Of a stretch of DNA of 64,000 nucleotides, positions 17,436 through 26,064 are shown one piece after another. Under the pieces are notes generated by a model. It saw nothing but the letters and a program-made list of their open reading frames with translations. It ran no database searches and had not been told where the DNA came from. The DNA is taken from the NCBI RefSeq assembly GCF_900461105.1, contig NZ_UFWZ01000001.1:1240001-1304000 (forward strand), read 5' to 3'. Positions within the stretch are counted from its first letter, which is position 1. Each line of letters opens with the position of its first letter. This stretch comes from Clostridium putrefaciens (GTDB lineage Bacteria > Bacillota > Clostridia > Clostridiales > Clostridiaceae). A program made the translations under genes and the position numbers.

Positions 17436-18485
17436 ATGAAACATATGAAAAGAATTATTTTATGGGGAATATTATCACTTTCTATCCAATTGATAGGATT
17501 ATTCTATATAAACAATTATTATTTAGCTAAGGGAACTTCGAATATGAAAATTAAAAAGGTGGAAAAAAAAGAAGAAAAGAAGAGTAATGTAGATATATTA
17601 GTACCTGAAGAGTATCAGAACATTACAGTATCCTTTACAAGCAAGTATTTAGCTTATAATGATGAAAAAGCTATTGAAGTTATAAATACTATTACTGGAG
17701 ACAAAAAAAAGGTCGAAGCAGAAAAGGGATGTACCATAACATATTATACATGGCTTTCAAATCAAAATAGAATGCTCATTGGAGAAAAGATGCCTGCAAG
17801 TAATGGTACAACTGTATTAAAGCTCACCTACTACGATGCAGGTAAAAATGAAAAAGGTGAAATCGCTGATAATTATGGTAAGATAGTAAATCTGGCTAAG
17901 GTTAATGCAGATGCATATATAAAGGATATATCTGTATCTCTTACTAATACTACATATGTAAAAGGCATGCAAGCAGGAAATAAATCTTCAATATATAGGG
18001 TAAATATAATGCATGACATAAACAAAGTTGAAACCAGGTCTCATATAATAGGTAACATAAAGGTATTAACTCGTGAGGATAATTTATTATATGAAGATAT
18101 AACCTATAAAAAAATATATTCAACAGAAATAAAAAATCCTATAGAAATCCCTGGTATAAATAATCCTAATATATTAGGAGTAGATAATGAAGATATAATT
18201 TATATAGGCGATAAAGATAACGAAAAGATAAAGACCATAGTTTATGGTAATTTAAAAGATAGTACAGGAAGTTGGAATAAGATAAATTTAATTAATCCAG
18301 CAAATAAAGAAGATATACATGTAACAGGAGATGGAAAAGTATATATTAATGCTAAATTAGAAGGTGTACTTAAAGATGCTATAAGTGGAAAAGAGGTACA
18401 GTATGAAGGAAGATTTCTTCAGATTTACAAAGACGGTATAGCAAGTTCGAGTCAAGGTAAGTTAGTAAAGACAAAGATCGATTAA
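17436..18485 (+). CDS. Membrane-anchored hypothetical protein (beta-propeller-like)
   Basis: A 349-residue protein with an N-terminal membrane anchor (residues 7-27), a Lys/Glu-rich spacer and an extracellular region rich in short beta strands with recurring aromatic and Asp-Gly-type turns (YLAYNDEKAIEVINTITGDKKK, NILGVDNEDIIYIGD). This looks like the start of a WD/DPP-type propeller, but I cannot name a family. It follows the phosphodiester glycosidase gene by 29 bp and precedes a membrane protease gene by 17 bp, so all three may be cotranscribed. A GGGGAGAA site supports the start. Confidence 0.6.
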   Translation: MKHMKRIILWGILSLSIQLIGLFYINNYYLAKGTSNMKIKKVEKKEEKKSNVDILVPEEYQNITVSFTSKYLAYNDEKAIEVINTITGDKKKVEAEKGCTITYYTWLSNQNRMLIGEKMPASNGTTVLKLTYYDAGKNEKGEIADNYGKIVNLAKVNADAYIKDISVSLTNTTYVKGMQAGNKSSIYRVNIMHDINKVETRSHIIGNIKVLTREDNLLYEDITYKKIYSTEIKNPIEIPGINNPNILGVDNEDIIYIGDKDNEKIKTIVYGNLKDSTGSWNKINLINPANKEDIHVTGDGKVYINAKLEGVLKDAISGKEVQYEGRFLQIYKDGIASSSQGKLVKTKID

Positions 18486-18502
18486 TTTTTAGGAGGACAA
18501 CT

Positions 18503-19153
18503 ATGTTACGAAATTTTGACGTTTTAGGTATCATTTTAAGTGTACCTGCAATTTTATTAGGTTTTACCTTACACGAATATGCTCATGCTTTAGTTGCAGA
18601 CAGATTAGGCGATAAAACACCTAGGTTTCAGGGCAGATTAACCCTAAATCCTATAGCGCATGTTGATCCAGTAGGGTTTTTAATGATTCTACTTCTAGGT
18701 TTTGGGTGGGCTAAGCCTGTACAGGTAAATCCTTATGCATTTAAAAATAGATATAAAGATGATTTAAAGGTATCTCTTGCGGGGCCTTTGGCAAACTTAT
18801 TTTTAGCGGTATTTAGTGCTTTAGTACTTGCGTTAGTTATATTTATGAGTAAATTTTATGTTGGGGGAAGGCTTGTAAGTATATTAATAGCAATTATTAA
18901 ACCTATCCTAACAATTAATTGCATGTTATTTTTCTTAAATCTTATGCCTATACCCGGATTCGATGGATTTCATATTTTAAGAGATATGTTTCCTAAAGAA
19001 TTTAATAAATATTCAGAAACCATAAATAGATATCAAAATATCATATTAATCATATTTATAGTATCACCAATATCTTCGTATTTAGTTGGGAATCCTGCAC
19101 GCGCTTTAGCACAAGGTCTCATAAATGTTTCATTTAAACTTACGGGTATGTAA
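18503..19153 (+). CDS. Site-2-protease-type membrane metallopeptidase (M50)
   Basis: A 216-residue intramembrane peptidase with the zinc motif HEYAH near residue 25 (HExxH) and the third-ligand motif PIPGFDGF near residue 153 (NPxxDG-like). NPIAHVDPVGFLM matches the compact M50 subgroup found in many Firmicutes. It has about five membrane segments and no PDZ domain. The substrate is unknown; family members cut membrane-bound regulators or signal-peptide remnants. AGGAGG precedes the ATG, and it is the last gene of a likely three-gene unit. Confidence 0.9.
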   Translation: MLRNFDVLGIILSVPAILLGFTLHEYAHALVADRLGDKTPRFQGRLTLNPIAHVDPVGFLMILLLGFGWAKPVQVNPYAFKNRYKDDLKVSLAGPLANLFLAVFSALVLALVIFMSKFYVGGRLVSILIAIIKPILTINCMLFFLNLMPIPGFDGFHILRDMFPKEFNKYSETINRYQNIILIIFIVSPISSYLVGNPARALAQGLINVSFKLTGM

Positions 19154-19250
19154 GTTTAATAAACCAACATAGACATTTGAATTTAAATACAAAGAAGTTA
19201 TGTTATAATATTAGAAATTTAAAATAAAAACATATAATGTTACATATGCA

Positions 19251-19291
19251 AAAGCTTTTTAATATGAGCGTATCTTGTATTAAAAAGCTTT
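19251..19291 (+). terminator. Terminator after the M50 peptidase
   Basis: AAAGCTTTTTAATA (19251-19264) pairs with TATTAAAAAGCTTT (19278-19291). Confidence 0.75.
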
Positions 19292-19315
19292 ATAGCATTA
19301 TTACAAGGAGGAAAA

Positions 19316-19957
19316 ATGAGACTTAGAAAAAAATGGTGGGCAAGACCAGAACTAGAACAAAGCAAAGAAGTAATAACAGAACCAAAACTATTAAAAGGCA
19401 AGTGGAAAGAGGAATTTAATAATAGTAATCCTATCTATCTAGAACTTGGGTGTGGAAAAGGTAAATTTATAGGTACACAAGCACAGGCTAATAAAGATAT
19501 AAATTTTATTGGTATAGATTTAAAAGATGAAGTTCTAGTTTATGCCTTAAGAAAAGTAAATGAAGTAGAAAGGGAAGTAGATAACATACGACTCATACCT
19601 TTAGAAATTGCATTTATAGAAGAAGTATTTGATAAAAATGAAATATCTAGGATATACATTAATTTTTGTAATCCATGGCCTAAATTAAGCCATAACAAAA
19701 GAAGGCTTACCCACTCAAGGTTTCTAGAAAGATACAAAACCTTTTTACAACCTGAAAGTGAGATTTGGTTTAAAAGTGATGATAAAGAATTATTTAATGA
19801 TTCACTAGAGTACTTTAATGAAAGTGGATTTGAATTGCTTTACCATACCTACGATCTTCATAATTCAGACTTTAAAGAAAACATCATGACAGAATACGAA
19901 GAGAAATTCCGAAGTAAGGGAATGAAGATAATGTTTTTGAGGGCTAAGCTTAAGTAG
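19316..19957 (+). CDS. trmB: tRNA (guanine-N7-)-methyltransferase
   Basis: A 213-residue SAM-dependent methyltransferase that makes m7G46 in tRNA. It starts [15 protein letters not shown], has the SAM motif [11 protein letters not shown] near residue 42 and the family signature [22 protein letters not shown] near residue 115, where the usual PDPWPK is NPWPK. ATG at 19316 follows AAGGAGG. It is monocistronic, with the terminator of the previous gene upstream and a hairpin-rich repeat element directly downstream. Confidence 0.96.
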   Translation: MRLRKKWWARPELEQSKEVITEPKLLKGKWKEEFNNSNPIYLELGCGKGKFIGTQAQANKDINFIGIDLKDEVLVYALRKVNEVEREVDNIRLIPLEIAFIEEVFDKNEISRIYINFCNPWPKLSHNKRRLTHSRFLERYKTFLQPESEIWFKSDDKELFNDSLEYFNESGFELLYHTYDLHNSDFKENIMTEYEEKFRSKGMKIMFLRAKLK

Positions 19958-19960
19958 AGA

Positions 19961-20112
19961 TCAAGTGATTCTTAGACTCAGGAGGAGTTTGCGTATAAGG
20001 AATACATCTCTCCATCTGAGTCTTAGAAGAACTTATCTAGGGGCGTAGCAGCCGTCATCCCCCACCTTGAAGAGGATATGGGGGTTACGCATGGTAGCCA
20101 TCGGACAAATTA
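19961..20112 (-). repeat. Structured element, candidate IS605/TnpB right-end (omega-RNA-like) relic
   Basis: On the plus strand AAGTGATTCTTAGACTCAG (19963-19981) pairs with CTGAGTCTTAGAAGAACTT (20016-20034), with an inner GGAG/CTCC pair. A second domain (20041-20110) has GCGTA/TACGC closing a CCCCCA/TGGGGG hairpin. Read on the minus strand the end is CTAAGAATCACTTGA, which resembles right ends of TnpB-carrying IS605-type elements. Related copies lie at 27377-27443 and 52590-52645. No tnpB frame remains. The large stem could also terminate trmB. Confidence 0.5.
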
Positions 20113-20219
20113 ATATTTAAATCTATAGCCATGCTTAAAGACTTATTAATTATAATAAAGCAACTAAAAAATTTCAAGGTAGAATAATTATAGGATTATC
20201 AATGCAAGATAAAAAAATT

Positions 20220-20256
20220 AGAGCAATCGCAAGTAAAAAGCTGTTGCTCTTTTTTT
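20220..20256 (+). terminator. Orphan terminator
   Basis: AGAGCAA (20220-20226) pairs with TTGCTCT (20244-20250), then a run of T. No intact gene lies directly upstream; only the repeat element does. Confidence 0.7.
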
Positions 20257-20304
20257 CATAGGTATATACCATAATACTAAATAAAGCCTTTATTATTTAA
20301 TCTT

Positions 20305-20416
20305 TTAATTAAATAATAAACTTGTTATTGATAAAATCATCATAATAATTAAAAACAGTATAGATAAGTTTTTACCAACTGTAGCTCCAAGATTATTCTT
20401 ATATTTATTACCTATA
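20305..20416 (-). pseudogene. C-terminal fragment of a membrane protein
   Basis: The minus-strand frame ending at 20305 encodes NKYKNNLGATVGKNLSI followed by a hydrophobic segment and stop. The frame runs back into the ISLre2 fragment at about 20417, where it becomes a shadow of transposase sequence. It is best read as the tail of a gene cut by the insertion. Protein family not recognised. Confidence 0.3.
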
Positions 20417-20648
20417 TAAAGGGTACGAAATCTAAAGAATATAAGATACATACCGTGCCTATTCTGTGTAGTGGAGCCGCGGTTACCTTGGGAAGAAAAG
20501 TAATACAAAAATTTTGTGAATTAAAAGAATTTGGAAGTTTTAGCTACAATTAGAAGTAAAAACGGGTAGGGTAAATTATAAATACCCCATGTAAAATAAT
20601 GGATAATAGGTTAAATAAAATAGTTGCCCACTTTTACTTGACTCAAAC
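20417..20648 (+). mobile_element. ISLre2-family right-end fragment
   Basis: The stretch is near-identical to the last 230 bp of the intact element at 27444-29153: it covers the end of the transposase frame (GGTACGAAATCTAAAGAATA onward, with mutations), the untranslated tail with ACCCCATGTAAAATAATGG and the terminus GTTGCCCACTTTTACTTGAC. The 5' part of the element is gone. The bacteriocin promoter begins 17 bp beyond its end. Confidence 0.9.
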
Positions 20649-20664
20649 CAATTATGATGGAGTC

Positions 20665-20693
20665 TTGTAACAAGAGGAAATGTATGGTATAAT
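20665..20693 (+). promoter_or_regulatory. Promoter of the bacteriocin gene
   Basis: TTGTAA (20665-20670), 17-bp spacer, TATAAT (20688-20693). The leader contains a small stem AATTTCAT/ATGAAATT (20748-20773) followed by T residues, 7 bp before the ribosome site, which could attenuate expression. Confidence 0.7.
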
Positions 20694-20791
20694 TAATTCA
20701 AGGAAGAACACATTTAAGAATGTTTCTTATTGATAATTTTTAGTCTTAATTTCATCAATGTTGAAATGAAATTTTTACGAAGGAGTGGTTG

Positions 20792-21064
20792 ATGGTGAAA
20801 AATAAAATTAAAGCATTATTGTTTGCTGTAGTATTGACATTATCAATAGTTGTACCAGTAATGGCAATGGATGCACAACATGGTTCAGAGACATGGAGAG
20901 TAGGTCCATATTGTGAAGGGTATGCACATACAAAATGGGATAAAGCACATGTAACTAAAATAAAAATTGGAATGTCATCAGCAACAAAATCAGGAGTGAC
21001 ATATTCACAAACTAATCAAATAAAAGGAATAGGACATGCAACATCTGGGTATTGGCCTACTTAA
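20792..21064 (+). CDS. Lactococcin-972-like bacteriocin precursor (90 aa)
   Basis: A 90-residue precursor with an N-terminal signal peptide (basic MVKNKIK, hydrophobic core, cleavage probably after PVMA or MDA) and a mature part of about 62-65 residues. It has the layout of lactococcin 972: an early TWxxG, then YxHxxxxxxH (YAHTKWDKAH) and Gly/Ser/Thr-rich beta-type sequence. Lactococcin 972 binds lipid II and blocks septum formation. ATG 20792 follows AAGGAG. A two-permease ABC transporter operon downstream supports the bacteriocin reading, since members of this family are usually linked to such transporters. Sequence match is partial, so family assignment is tentative. Confidence 0.6.
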   Translation: MVKNKIKALLFAVVLTLSIVVPVMAMDAQHGSETWRVGPYCEGYAHTKWDKAHVTKIKIGMSSATKSGVTYSQTNQIKGIGHATSGYWPT

Positions 21065-21149
21065 AATAATCCATGATTACTTATAATAGTGAATTGTTTT
21101 AACTATATGATTTATGTAACTTAATAAAATATATATTTAATTGCAAAGT

Positions 21150-21193
21150 TAAAAGCTATGTAATATAAGATTACCCTAATTGAATAGCTTTTA
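21150..21193 (+). terminator. Terminator-like stem after the bacteriocin gene
   Basis: AAAAGCTAT pairs with AATAGCTTTTA over an AT-rich loop about 90 bp after the bacteriocin stop codon. The pairing is short and imperfect. Confidence 0.45.
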
Positions 21194-21230
21194 TTCACCT
21201 AAGAAGTTAAAGCGTTAGGAATATGAAAGA

Positions 21231-21366
21231 AAATAATAGACCAAAAATACGAAGTATATTTTGCGTCATACAAGGAAACAGGTTCTTCTGATAGTTAAAC
21301 TATGGGAAGGTTCTGTTGACGCAGCATGATACAAAATAAACAAGTAGATTGGTCTATTATTTTTTT
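21231..21366 (+). ncRNA. Unassigned structured RNA or MITE-like element with terminator
   Basis: AAATAATAGACCAA (21231-21244) is the exact reverse complement of 21349-21362, which is followed by more T. Inside are nested stems: TATTTTG/CAAAATA (21257/21332), TGCGTCA/TGACGCA (21262-21268/21317-21323), ACAG/CTGT and ATAGT-TAA-ACTAT (21291-21303). Seen as RNA this is a closed multi-stem domain ending in a terminator, 69 bp before the transporter operon. Seen as DNA it is a 132-bp element with 14-bp terminal inverted repeats. It matches no riboswitch I know. Confidence 0.6.
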
Positions 21367-21434
21367 AATGTGCCTTAAGTAAGGGTATATATATAATTAC
21401 TACATATTTCTTGGAGAAAGATTGGAGGTAATAC

Positions 21435-22514
21435 ATGATAAAAAGTATATTATACAAAAATAAAAAGTCAGTATATATATTTATAATATTCTTTGTAATA
21501 ACAATATTTATGGCATTATCTATTTCAACAATACAATCTGCAATAGAAGATCAGCTTAAATTAAATGATTTAACTTCTAAAAATGCTATTTTATTTGAAA
21601 TTAAAAATTGTGAAAGGGTTTCACCTAATGATTTTATGAAAAAACTTAATGATTATGACAACATATATTTTGAAAAAAGGGGTTTAAATCCTGGAGCTCT
21701 TAATGGAAATGCTATATATTTTAGTAAGTTCAAAAATATAGAAAACATGTACCCCATGTTAAAGGGTGAATTTTTCAAGGAGAAGAGTTTTTTAGAAGAT
21801 AAGCCTGAAGCGGTTGTTGGAAAAAGTGTCTATGATAAATGTGAAGACATAGATGGAACTAAATATTTTCAGTATTTATCTATAAACTATAAAGTTATAG
21901 GGGTCATGGGATATGAAGATAGGGAATCAAAGTTTGACTCAAACTTTTTGATTAATTTTAATTCTTATTTAAATGCCTTTGATAATATTAACAATGAGGG
22001 ATATATGATAGATTCAGCAATTAATACTAAGAAAGTCTACAATGATTTGGATACTGATTTAAAATCTTTAGATGGGAAGGTTTCTATGATAGAAGAAAAT
22101 AATAAGAATAGAAATCCTATTGTGGAATCACTTATAGATTCTTTTGAGGTTCTATCAGTAGTTTTAGTCTTAATAGCGGTGGTATTCTTAAATACCTTTA
22201 ACATATGTATAAGTTGGATATTATCAAAATCTAGAGAAATTTCTATAAAGAAAGCATTGGGAGGTACAAATACTAAAATTATATTAGAGTTAGTTTTTGA
22301 ATATTTGAAAATTACTATATCTGCATGTATATTTGGATCTTTAGTGTATTTTTTCATAATAAAGTTCGGTTTAATAAAAATATATAGTGGGGATATATAT
22401 TTGTTAGGGTCTATAGGTACATTTATTATAACTAATCTTTTAGGGCTAATATCTATCTTAATTCCTGCCAGACGTATTCTTAATATCAAGCCGGCCTTGG
22501 GGATGAAGGGGTGA
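21435..22514 (+). CDS. FtsX/MacB-type ABC transporter permease (first)
   Basis: A 359-residue permease: one N-terminal membrane segment (residues 12-32), an extracellular domain of about 190 residues, then three C-terminal membrane segments (about 235-355) with the FtsX-type loop ISKSREISIKKALGGT-like sequence after the second. It heads an operon of four genes ending with the ATPase. Such transporters export peptides or sense and remove antimicrobial peptides rather than import solutes. Given the bacteriocin gene upstream, export or self-immunity is the likely job. GGAGG precedes ATG 21435. Confidence 0.8.
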   Translation: MIKSILYKNKKSVYIFIIFFVITIFMALSISTIQSAIEDQLKLNDLTSKNAILFEIKNCERVSPNDFMKKLNDYDNIYFEKRGLNPGALNGNAIYFSKFKNIENMYPMLKGEFFKEKSFLEDKPEAVVGKSVYDKCEDIDGTKYFQYLSINYKVIGVMGYEDRESKFDSNFLINFNSYLNAFDNINNEGYMIDSAINTKKVYNDLDTDLKSLDGKVSMIEENNKNRNPIVESLIDSFEVLSVVLVLIAVVFLNTFNICISWILSKSREISIKKALGGTNTKIILELVFEYLKITISACIFGSLVYFFIIKFGLIKIYSGDIYLLGSIGTFIITNLLGLISILIPARRILNIKPALGMKG

Positions 22515-22521
22515 TGAGTAT

Positions 22522-23787
22522 ATGAGAACACTAAATAATATTAAAAGCTCTTACCTATGTTTATCAAATAGAATTATAGCATCTATAATTATACTTATTC
22601 AATTAACATTGTCCTTTGTATTTTTTTATGAAGGTGTGCATATAGGATATGAAAGCTATGAAAAAACAAAAAATATGTCCAAAGTATTAGGAGATAAAAG
22701 TATATATTTTTTAAATGAGCATAGCGATTTAGATTACTTAAATTCTGTGATATTTAAACAAGATGATGTTATTACTAGAATGGAAGAATTTGAAAACTTC
22801 TTATGTGATAATGACAATTTTACAATATATAGATCAAATAATGAGCCTTTGTCCATAGTAAACTCTAAAAATATACAGTTAATAAAAGATCAACAATCGC
22901 CAAATTTTAAAGATGGATATGACAGTGTTTATGGTATAGATATTGATGAAAACTTTTTGAAAAATTTCAATTATAAGTTATCAGAAGGAAGTATTTTAGA
23001 TACTGATGATTTTGAAACTACTGATCCGCTTAATGTATTAGTAGGAAGTGATTTTAAAAGTTACTATAAAGCAGGGGATACGATTGACGGATATATTGTT
23101 AATCTAGATAAAAATGTAAAGTTAAAAATCAAAGGGTTTATAGAAAAAGGAGAGCTATATGTAGATCAGAGGTTTAATGCAAGTAACATAGAAACTATGG
23201 ATAATAAAATAATTTTTCCTAGAATAAAAAATCTATCTAAGGAAAATGAATTCTATAGATATTCTCTTTACACTAATTATTTAGAGACTAATGTAGTATC
23301 AGATTTATCTCACCAGAAAATATCTGAACTTATTAATAATAAATCAAGAGAATTAAACTTATATGATATTGAGGTTTTAAGTAAAGAAGGAGAAATGAGT
23401 TATTATAAGGATATAACATCAAGACAATTAAGTTTAATATTTATAATTGGAGCATTAATAATACTATTTACAGCTATAAATATAATAACTTCTTTAACTG
23501 ACTATATAATGAAGCAAAGAAAGGAATTTGCAGTTAATTTGATGTGTGGAGCTACTAAATCTGATTTAATTCAAGGAATATATTTCACAATTATAATGTT
23601 AATTGTAATATCTCTTTTCCTAAGTAATATATTTTATAAATTTATTTTTAAAGTATCTATGGATATATTTAGTTTTAAATTTCTAAGTTTAATTATCTTT
23701 TCAGTAATATTGTCAATAGTATTACTTATAATTCCATATTTTAATATAAGAAATAATTCTTTAATAGAGGTATTGAAAGATGAATAA
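22522..23787 (+). CDS. FtsX/MacB-type ABC transporter permease (second)
   Basis: A 421-residue paralogue of the preceding permease with the same plan: one N-terminal segment (about 15-37), a longer extracellular domain and three C-terminal segments (about 305-415) including MKQRKEFAVNLMCGAT, which corresponds to the REI-KALGA loop of FtsX proteins. It begins 7 bp after the first permease stop. Two separate four-segment permeases would pair with one ATPase dimer. Confidence 0.8.
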   Translation: MRTLNNIKSSYLCLSNRIIASIIILIQLTLSFVFFYEGVHIGYESYEKTKNMSKVLGDKSIYFLNEHSDLDYLNSVIFKQDDVITRMEEFENFLCDNDNFTIYRSNNEPLSIVNSKNIQLIKDQQSPNFKDGYDSVYGIDIDENFLKNFNYKLSEGSILDTDDFETTDPLNVLVGSDFKSYYKAGDTIDGYIVNLDKNVKLKIKGFIEKGELYVDQRFNASNIETMDNKIIFPRIKNLSKENEFYRYSLYTNYLETNVVSDLSHQKISELINNKSRELNLYDIEVLSKEGEMSYYKDITSRQLSLIFIIGALIILFTAINIITSLTDYIMKQRKEFAVNLMCGATKSDLIQGIYFTIIMLIVISLFLSNIFYKFIFKVSMDIFSFKFLSLIIFSVILSIVLLIIPYFNIRNNSLIEVLKDE

Positions 23788-23800
23788 GGAGGAATGCTGT

Positions 23801-24187
23801 ATGAAACATAAACGCAATATCATAATACTAATTGTGGTTGTTGTAGTTGGGATAATAGGGTATAAGGTAGTATCGCATAATAGTTATATCTCTAAATCCG
23901 GAAGTTTAACTATTTCAAATAAAATGGAATCTATTAATATACCTGGATGCTCAAAAAAGAATACTAAATATAAATGTGAACTTCAATTAAAAATTGAATC
24001 AACAGAGTCACCATATGTTGTTGTTAAATTTTTAGGAGATGACAATAAGGAATATTATACAGAAAATATAACTACTAAGGGCTTAAGTAATATTGATAAA
24101 ACATTTAATGACATTAAGGGTGATTTAAGGATAGAAATAGATTCAAAAAATGCAAAGAGTAATGTATCATATTCAGTTAAATATTAA
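23801..24187 (+). CDS. Small anchored extracellular protein in the transporter operon
   Basis: A 128-residue protein with a basic start, one hydrophobic segment (residues 6-25) and an extracellular domain of about 100 residues containing two cysteines (GCSKKNTKYKC) and beta-strand-like sequence. I do not recognise the family. An ATG at 23780 is in frame, but the ATG at 23801 follows AAGGAGG at proper spacing. Its place between permease and ATPase genes suggests an accessory or immunity protein for the bacteriocin; this is inference from context only. Confidence 0.6.
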   Translation: MKHKRNIIILIVVVVVGIIGYKVVSHNSYISKSGSLTISNKMESINIPGCSKKNTKYKCELQLKIESTESPYVVVKFLGDDNKEYYTENITTKGLSNIDKTFNDIKGDLRIEIDSKNAKSNVSYSVKY

Positions 24188-24207
24188 AGCCAAAGGGAGG
24201 AATGGTT

Positions 24208-24876
24208 ATGGAGCTTATTAAATTAAACAATGTATCAAAGGCTTATGGGGAAAAAGATAACAAATTCTACGCTTTAAAAGATATTAATGTTACTATAAAT
24301 TCAGGAGAGCTAATAGCCATAATTGGGCCGTCAGGATCAGGAAAGTCAACTTTGTTAAATATTATAGGAACTTTAGATACTTATACTAATGGAGAATATA
24401 TATTGAAGAAAGAAAATATAGGGGGACTAAATGACAGGAAATTAGCCAAATATAGAAATAGTACATTTGGGTTTGTAGTTCAACATTTTGCATTAATTAA
24501 TGAGTATTCAGTTTATAAGAACATCGAAGTGCCTTTAAAATATGCAAATATCAGTAAAAAAACTAGAAAAGAGAGAATAAATTATGTTTTGAGAACTTTA
24601 GAATTAGAAGATAAGAGCAGTAAATTTCCTACTCAGCTATCAGGGGGACAATGCCAACGGGTAGCAATAGCAAGAGCATTAGTTAATAACCCTGATATAA
24701 TATTAGCTGATGAACCAACAGGTGCTTTAGATAGTAAAACAGGAAGTGTTGTAATGGATACATTTAGGAATATGAATAAGGAAGGTAAAACGGTAATAAT
24801 AATAACTCATGATGAAAGAATAGCAAAACAATGTAATAGAGTTATAAAGATTATTGATGGGCAATTGGTAGGGTAG
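24208..24876 (+). CDS. ABC transporter ATPase (MacB/LolD-like)
   Basis: A 222-residue ATPase with Walker A GPSGSGKS near residue 40, the Q-loop VVQHF, signature [15 protein letters not shown] near 140, Walker [12 protein letters not shown] near 163 and the switch histidine ITHDERIA. It is of the type that serves FtsX-like permeases. ATG 24202 is in frame but too close to the AAAGGGAGG site, so ATG 24208 is preferred. It is the last gene of the operon, which ends at the terminator near 25000. Confidence 0.9.
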   Translation: MELIKLNNVSKAYGEKDNKFYALKDINVTINSGELIAIIGPSGSGKSTLLNIIGTLDTYTNGEYILKKENIGGLNDRKLAKYRNSTFGFVVQHFALINEYSVYKNIEVPLKYANISKKTRKERINYVLRTLELEDKSSKFPTQLSGGQCQRVAIARALVNNPDIILADEPTGALDSKTGSVVMDTFRNMNKEGKTVIIITHDERIAKQCNRVIKIIDGQLVG

Positions 24877-24978
24877 CAAATGATTAGTATCAACTACCCC
24901 GGGGTCCAATGTCATAAAACTAAGCTTCAATAAAATGTAAAATTAAATAGCGCATATTCAGAAAATAAGATTATAAAG

Positions 24979-25032
24979 AAAATTCCTCTATAATAAATAC
25001 TGCATTAATTAGTATTGACGGAGGGATTTTTT
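24979..25032 (+). terminator. Terminator of the bacteriocin transporter operon
   Basis: AAATTCCTC pairs with GAGGGATTT, with an inner AATACT/AGTATT stem, followed by a T run. The rest of 24877-25291 holds no gene I can support; it has a short in-frame TTG peptide after 25034 and a stop-free fragment near 25140-25200 without a start. Confidence 0.8.
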
Positions 25033-25291
25033 ATTGAAAAAAATTAATTATATTAAAGAAGGAATAAAAATTATAAGTTCATTGATAAATGATTTAATGT
25101 TTTTATTTGAATTTAGAGTAAAATAAACATATTTCACTAGAGATGGTGATAACGACTTAACAGAGTGCGATGGCGGTATATTGAATTTGTGGCGTATATA
25201 AACTAAAGCTTATAATAATTCTAACGATATAATAAATAAGAGAAATATTAAAAAAGCTGCATGACATCATGACATATAGGAGGTTTTTATC

Positions 25292-25978
25292 ATGGAAGTA
25301 AATTTTCAATATGAAGAACATAATTATTTACCAATTGAGACCATATCCGTAATAGGAAAGTTTAATGATTATGATTATAACAAAGGGGTTATGGTTAAAG
25401 AGAATAATAAATGGACATTTAAATTTGATTTCCAAACAGGGGAGCATCCCTATAAGTTTCTTATTAATGGAAAATTAAAGCTTAATGATCCAAGTGCAAA
25501 TATATATCTACCAGATGATAATGAAGAACTTTGGTCTATAGTTAAGATTAATGAAGATAATCAAAGGATGTACAATAATACTCAGTATACAACACATATA
25601 GAAAAGTATAATATAGGTTCTGCTGTAAGTGATCAAGAAAATATAGTGAATAAAAAGGTTTTCAATATGGCTTTAGATAAAAAGATAGTAACAAGATTTC
25701 AATTCACAAATGTAACCGGATTACATACTGTAACAACAGCATGGTATACACCTATAGGAGAGTTGTTTCAAGTAACTGAGAATAATTTATTTCTGCCACC
25801 AGATGGTAGGGAATCCATAATGTTATGGTTTTGGATAGATCTTGAGGATAGTACCCGTAAATATACTTTTGGAACTTGGACAATGAAATTCTTTATAGAT
25901 GGTGAATTTATATTAGAAGATGAATTTAGATTATCACAAAGTTCATTATATTCTCCACAAGGAGAAATAAGATATTAA
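25292..25978 (+). CDS. CBM48/AMPK-type glycogen-binding domain protein
   Basis: A 228-residue cytosolic protein. Residues 1-85 form a family-48 carbohydrate-binding module: SVIGKFNDYDYNKGVMVKE, then WTFKFDFQTGEHPYKFLING and NDPSA, as in AMPK beta subunits and glycogen-branching enzymes. Residues about 120-228 form a second beta-rich domain (VFNMALDKKIVTRFQFTNVTG, WTMKFFIDGEFILEDEF) that I cannot name. There is no catalytic domain, so it may recruit another protein to glycogen or sense it. AGGAGG precedes ATG 25292. Monocistronic. Confidence 0.75.
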   Translation: MEVNFQYEEHNYLPIETISVIGKFNDYDYNKGVMVKENNKWTFKFDFQTGEHPYKFLINGKLKLNDPSANIYLPDDNEELWSIVKINEDNQRMYNNTQYTTHIEKYNIGSAVSDQENIVNKKVFNMALDKKIVTRFQFTNVTGLHTVTTAWYTPIGELFQVTENNLFLPPDGRESIMLWFWIDLEDSTRKYTFGTWTMKFFIDGEFILEDEFRLSQSSLYSPQGEIRY

Positions 25979-26064
25979 TAGTATAAATACAAATTTACAA
26001 GGTATAAGCACTTAAAGTGATTATATATTATTTAACAAATAAGAAGAAAAGGATGTGAAAGGTT

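Noticed and set aside
19961-20112. Group I intron / IStron interpretation of the structured element
   Set aside because: No recognisable P, Q, R, S core elements; the end sequence fits an IS605-type right end better.
20305-20508. Intact 67-residue minus-strand gene
   Set aside because: The first half is antisense to ISLre2 transposase sequence; only the part below 20417 may be a genuine gene remnant.
21231-21366. c-di-GMP-I or c-di-GMP-II riboswitch
   Set aside because: Despite a GGAAACA segment, the conserved tetraloop receptor and ligand-binding sequences of either class are absent.
22037-22531. Minus-strand frame of 164 codons opposite the first permease gene
   Set aside because: Shadow of a well-supported FtsX-type permease; its composition reflects the reverse of membrane codons.
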